64,000 nucleotides of DNA from an uncultured Clostridia bacterium (lineage in GTDB: Bacteria > Bacillota > Clostridia > Christensenellales > UBA1242): contig CAKVHW010000004.1 in assembly GCA_934754495.1 (NCBI GenBank), positions 70,943 to 134,942 of the forward strand. The letters are read 5' to 3'. Both the position numbers and the translations under genes were made by a program. The first letter of the stretch is position 1; each line of letters opens with the position of its first letter. The notes beneath the pieces were generated by a model. That model worked only from the letters and a program-made list of their open reading frames with translations. It was not told the origin of the DNA and made no database searches. Below are positions 61,617 to 64,000 of this stretch, in pieces.

Positions 61617-63043
61617 TAAGTGCTCTTTTTGACAAGTCATTTTTATATGATTTATTAGTTATTTTTGTTATTTTACTGCTAATTGTATTAGCAATAAAAA
61701 GTAAAGCATTCAGAATTGCTCTTTTTGTTGTAATTTATTTATTTGTTATTCTTACTGGAATTTTGTCTTGGTTTCAGATTAATAAGTATTTAAAGGCTTC
61801 CGGTGGCGTTATAGGTAGTCTTCCTGATATATTTGTTGAAACAAATACAGTTACTACTGACGGACTTCAATTTGACTTTAAAGATGTTGTTTTAAAAGAC
61901 AATGGTGTTGGTTATGAAGCAAAATTCATATCTGACAAGCCTGTTGTTTTAGACGATTCTACTGCTCTAGTTCTATATATTAATGGCAGACCAGTTGATA
62001 TTTTGGAATTTAATAAAGATTACTTAATTGCTGATTTTGATTACAATTTTTATGACGTTGATAAAAAAGTAGTTTTGAATGACACTTTGCGTTTACGTTT
62101 TGCTTTTTATGAAAAACAAACTGTTTTTCTAGTTCAAACTAATGGTGGCTCTGATGCAGCGAAAAAGTGGGATTATTTCTTTAATAAAAATGGTTTTATC
62201 GTTGAACTTAAGGAAGATAATTCTCAAAATACCAGTTCTTCATTCTTAAACCAATTTGTAAAAATTGATTTTGTTATTGAAGAAAATGGTGAATTAAAAA
62301 CTCTTAATACAAGTTATTTAAAACCTGGAAGAAGTTTTTCTACTGATTTTAAAGTTGAAAGCAGTAGGTATGAAATCTCTTCTTGGTTATTGAAAGATGA
62401 AAGTGTTGATATTTACAACGTTTCTTTTAAAGAAAACACTGTGTTGAAAGGTGTTTATACAATTAAGACTTATACTGTAACTTTTAATTTTAGTAAAAAT
62501 CCTGTTGCAGTAAACAATAACAGTACTGTCTTAACTTTTGAAGGTGATGAAATTCTTAAACTTGATTTTGATCCTGGAATTGTAAATGAGTGTCGTGTGT
62601 GTGGCTACTCCAAAGATAATAAAACATTATTGCCAAGTAACTTTAAAGTTACTGGAGATATGACTGTTAATGTAATTTGGAAATCTATGTATACTCGTGA
62701 TTATGTTTTGTCTTACTTTATTGTTGGTGCACTTACAAATAACACATATTTCTTTGATGGTGTTACTGATATTAAATTATCATATTTTAATTCTTTTTCG
62801 GCTCAATATAATCAGTTTAAATTTGTAGCGACCTACACAAAAAATGGTGTTTCTTATGATAGAAAGCAAGTAACTATTTCTTCTACAGATTCTGGTTCTA
62901 ATACTTTTGTTAATGAAATTTTAGCATATTTAAATTCCGTTGAAAAAAATACACTTGGAACTGTTAAACCGTTTTTCTTCCAAAACTTCAAGGCAAAATG
63001 TATGGAATTTACAAATTATAGATGGACAACTACTGTTAAATAA
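61613..63043 (+). CDS. membrane-anchored protein with InlB-like beta-grasp repeats (476 aa)
   Basis: Two hydrophobic helices stand at the N-terminus (about 9-27 and 31-52), followed by an extracytoplasmic part of about 420 residues. Residues about 210-360 hold two units of the InlB B-repeat/MucBP-like pattern. One unit ends near VLKGVYTIKTYTVTFNF, the other ends FKVTGDMTVNVIWK, the classic ending of that repeat family. Such repeats usually serve surface contact. The ATG overlaps the preceding stop, with GGAGG upstream. Confidence 0.6.
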   Translation: MISALFDKSFLYDLLVIFVILLLIVLAIKSKAFRIALFVVIYLFVILTGILSWFQINKYLKASGGVIGSLPDIFVETNTVTTDGLQFDFKDVVLKDNGVGYEAKFISDKPVVLDDSTALVLYINGRPVDILEFNKDYLIADFDYNFYDVDKKVVLNDTLRLRFAFYEKQTVFLVQTNGGSDAAKKWDYFFNKNGFIVELKEDNSQNTSSSFLNQFVKIDFVIEENGELKTLNTSYLKPGRSFSTDFKVESSRYEISSWLLKDESVDIYNVSFKENTVLKGVYTIKTYTVTFNFSKNPVAVNNNSTVLTFEGDEILKLDFDPGIVNECRVCGYSKDNKTLLPSNFKVTGDMTVNVIWKSMYTRDYVLSYFIVGALTNNTYFFDGVTDIKLSYFNSFSAQYNQFKFVATYTKNGVSYDRKQVTISSTDSGSNTFVNEILAYLNSVEKNTLGTVKPFFFQNFKAKCMEFTNYRWTTTVK

Positions 63044-63048
63044 CAAAA

Positions 63049-63066
63049 ACAAATGTGACTCTGGTA
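63049..63066 (-). repeat. inverted copy of the 59059-59076 sequence
   Basis: The 18 bases ACAAATGTGACTCTGGTA are the exact reverse complement of those at 59059-59076. The copy lies directly before the ribosome binding site of the 63088 gene, so it is probably a regulator site. Confidence 0.65.
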
Positions 63067-63087
63067 ACTAATTTTAGGAGGAAAATT

Positions 63088-64000
63088 ATGAATAATTTTT
63101 GGAAAATGGTTGGCTTTGTTGCTGGTTTTTCCGGTGTGACTGCTGCTGGTCTGGCGATTGCTCAAGATGTTAAACATAATAAGGGTGATATTAATTCCCC
63201 TGTTATTATCGAAAATACACCCGAATACAAAAAAGGCTACGAAGACGGTCAAACTTCTTGTTCTGAAACGATTAATTCCTTGCGTAAAGAATTAGTGGAA
63301 ACACGTGAAGCAAGGTCTGAAACGATTACTGAACGTGACAATGCTCTTAATAGAATAACTGAGTTGACAACTGAACTTGGGAATAAGCAGATTGAAGTTG
63401 AAACAGTTACTACAGCAAAAAAACAAGTTGAAGAACAACTTACAACTGTAACAAATGAGAAATCTTTACTTGAAAAACAAGTTGAAGATCTTAATGCCGA
63501 TAAGACAGCCAACGAACAACAAATCAATCAACTTAATGTTGAAATTGCAACAAAGGCTGAGAAAATCAATGAATTAAATAACAATATTGCTAGTTATGAA
63601 AACAATATCTCAACTTTAAATTCACAAATAACTACACTTTCAACTGAAAAATCTCAATTAACCACACAAGTCGCTGAAAAAGACGCAAAAATCAATGATA
63701 TAAACAATAAGTTGCAAAACGTTCAAAACACCATTGTTGGACTTGAAACGGGTGAAAAAGTGGTTGCAACGTTCCATTCGCCTGACGGTCTAACTATTAA
63801 CCGTTATGTAATTAATAAAGGACAAACATTCTCAAGCGTTGCTCCAGAAACAACTTTAGAAGACCCAGAGAACCAGCAAGTGCGTTTTAATGCAAACGGT
63901 GCTCTGCATACTAGTCAAGAACGCATTTTAGGTAATTGGGACATATACATTGAAATCGTTAATCTAGTAACAATTAACTTTGTTAACGGAAGCGAAACTA
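63088..64000 (+). CDS. coiled-coil protein with beta-grasp domains, partial
   Basis: An open frame starts at ATG 63088 after AGGAGG and is still open at the window end (304 codons seen). The N-terminus (MNNFWKMVGFVAGFSG) is a hydrophobic anchor of about 20 residues. A coiled coil follows (about 50-215) with repeated Leu/Ile heptads and many Gln, Glu, Asn and Thr. From about residue 220 a beta-grasp, InlB-like unit begins (VVATFHSPDG ... INKGQTFSS), and a second starts as VTINFVNGSE. It resembles a stalk with a binding head, anchored in the membrane or virion. Confidence 0.65.
   Translation, partial: MNNFWKMVGFVAGFSGVTAAGLAIAQDVKHNKGDINSPVIIENTPEYKKGYEDGQTSCSETINSLRKELVETREARSETITERDNALNRITELTTELGNKQIEVETVTTAKKQVEEQLTTVTNEKSLLEKQVEDLNADKTANEQQINQLNVEIATKAEKINELNNNIASYENNISTLNSQITTLSTEKSQLTTQVAEKDAKINDINNKLQNVQNTIVGLETGEKVVATFHSPDGLTINRYVINKGQTFSSVAPETTLEDPENQQVRFNANGALHTSQERILGNWDIYIEIVNLVTINFVNGSET

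Larger units (their letters stand above)
55529..64000. mobile_element. integrated mobile element at tRNA-Tyr, possibly an inovirus-like prophage (right end outside the window)
   Basis: The segment has a tyrosine integrase beside a tRNA, a Cro/CI-type repressor, a divergent early promoter with operator-like repeats, and a rightward run of small unknown genes. That run leads to membrane-anchored surface proteins, with hairpins in the gaps. No housekeeping genes occur. A filamentous-phage-like nature is inferred from the small ssDNA-binding-like protein, the tiny membrane protein and the gene sizes. The Zot/pI ATPase and the replication protein that would prove it are not in the window. The left boundary is placed at the tRNA-Tyr end; the exact core is not known. 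Confidence 0.7.

Noticed and set aside
59059..63066. The 18-nt inverted pair as ends of an insertion sequence
   Set aside because: No transposase lies between, the element genes continue on both sides, and one end lies at a ribosome binding site; a regulator site explains it better.

Overview
The window is a piece of a low-GC, endospore-forming Firmicutes genome, most likely an uncultured clostridial lineage. The support is the AT-rich sequence, strong GGAGG-type ribosome binding sites, sigma-A promoters with 17-nt spacers, a T-box leader on pheST, an SOS system built on LexA and RecA, and sporulation genes (spoIIAA-spoIIAB-sigF, spoVAC-AD-AE, yunB). TGA is used as a stop, so the normal bacterial code applies. 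Species cannot be named from this sequence.

Positions 1-27.6 kb are core housekeeping: protein export (secD-secF), DNA repair (recJ, recA, mutS, mutL, lexA), stringent response (a Rel protein whose hydrolase half has lost its key residues), ribosome and RNA turnover (rpsO, pnp), a YlxY-like deacetylase-fold protein, ftsK/spoIIIE, rimO, pgsA, a diverged cinA, a class A penicillin-binding protein on the other strand, and the tRNA modifiers miaB and miaA. The rpsO-pnp-ylxY and ftsK...pgsA-cinA-recA orders match those of Bacillus relatives. LexA-type boxes precede both recA and lexA.

Positions 27.8-39.4 kb are less standard: a XerC/D-like recombinase, a protein whose C-terminal half resembles OAS/CD-NTase nucleotidyltransferases but lacks their catalytic motifs, a 600-bp AT-rich stretch without genes, two tandem kinase-fold paralogues, a YgjP-type metalloprotease, a membrane-tethered PadR regulator, a TVP38-family membrane protein and an ABC-2 transporter pair. 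Copies of an ACTATGCA motif sit in the intergenic spaces on either side of the kinase/protease genes and beside the padR promoter.

Positions 39.4-55.6 kb return to core functions: tRNA-Trp, rnhA (apparently leaderless), pheST with T-box, RNase Y, thiI with its cysteine desulfurase, the spoVA genes and yunB, a large Asn-rich lipoprotein inserted between spoVA and sigF, the spoIIA operon, and seven tRNA genes (Pro, Met/Ile2, Asp, Phe, Thr, Thr, Tyr) behind one strong promoter and before one strong terminator.

From about 55.5 kb to the end is an integrated mobile element that runs off the window. It begins at tRNA-Tyr with a tyrosine integrase, followed by a Cro/CI-type repressor and a divergent rightward operon of small genes. 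The divergent control region holds a good promoter straddled by three operator-like 17-mers exactly 31 bp apart. The rightward genes include a small candidate ssDNA-binding protein, a basic protein, a tiny membrane protein, and large membrane-anchored proteins, the last two with beta-grasp (InlB-like) segments. Palindromes and hairpins sit between these genes. The layout recalls a filamentous (inovirus-like) prophage, but no Zot/pI ATPase or replication initiator is visible, so it could also be another small integrative element.
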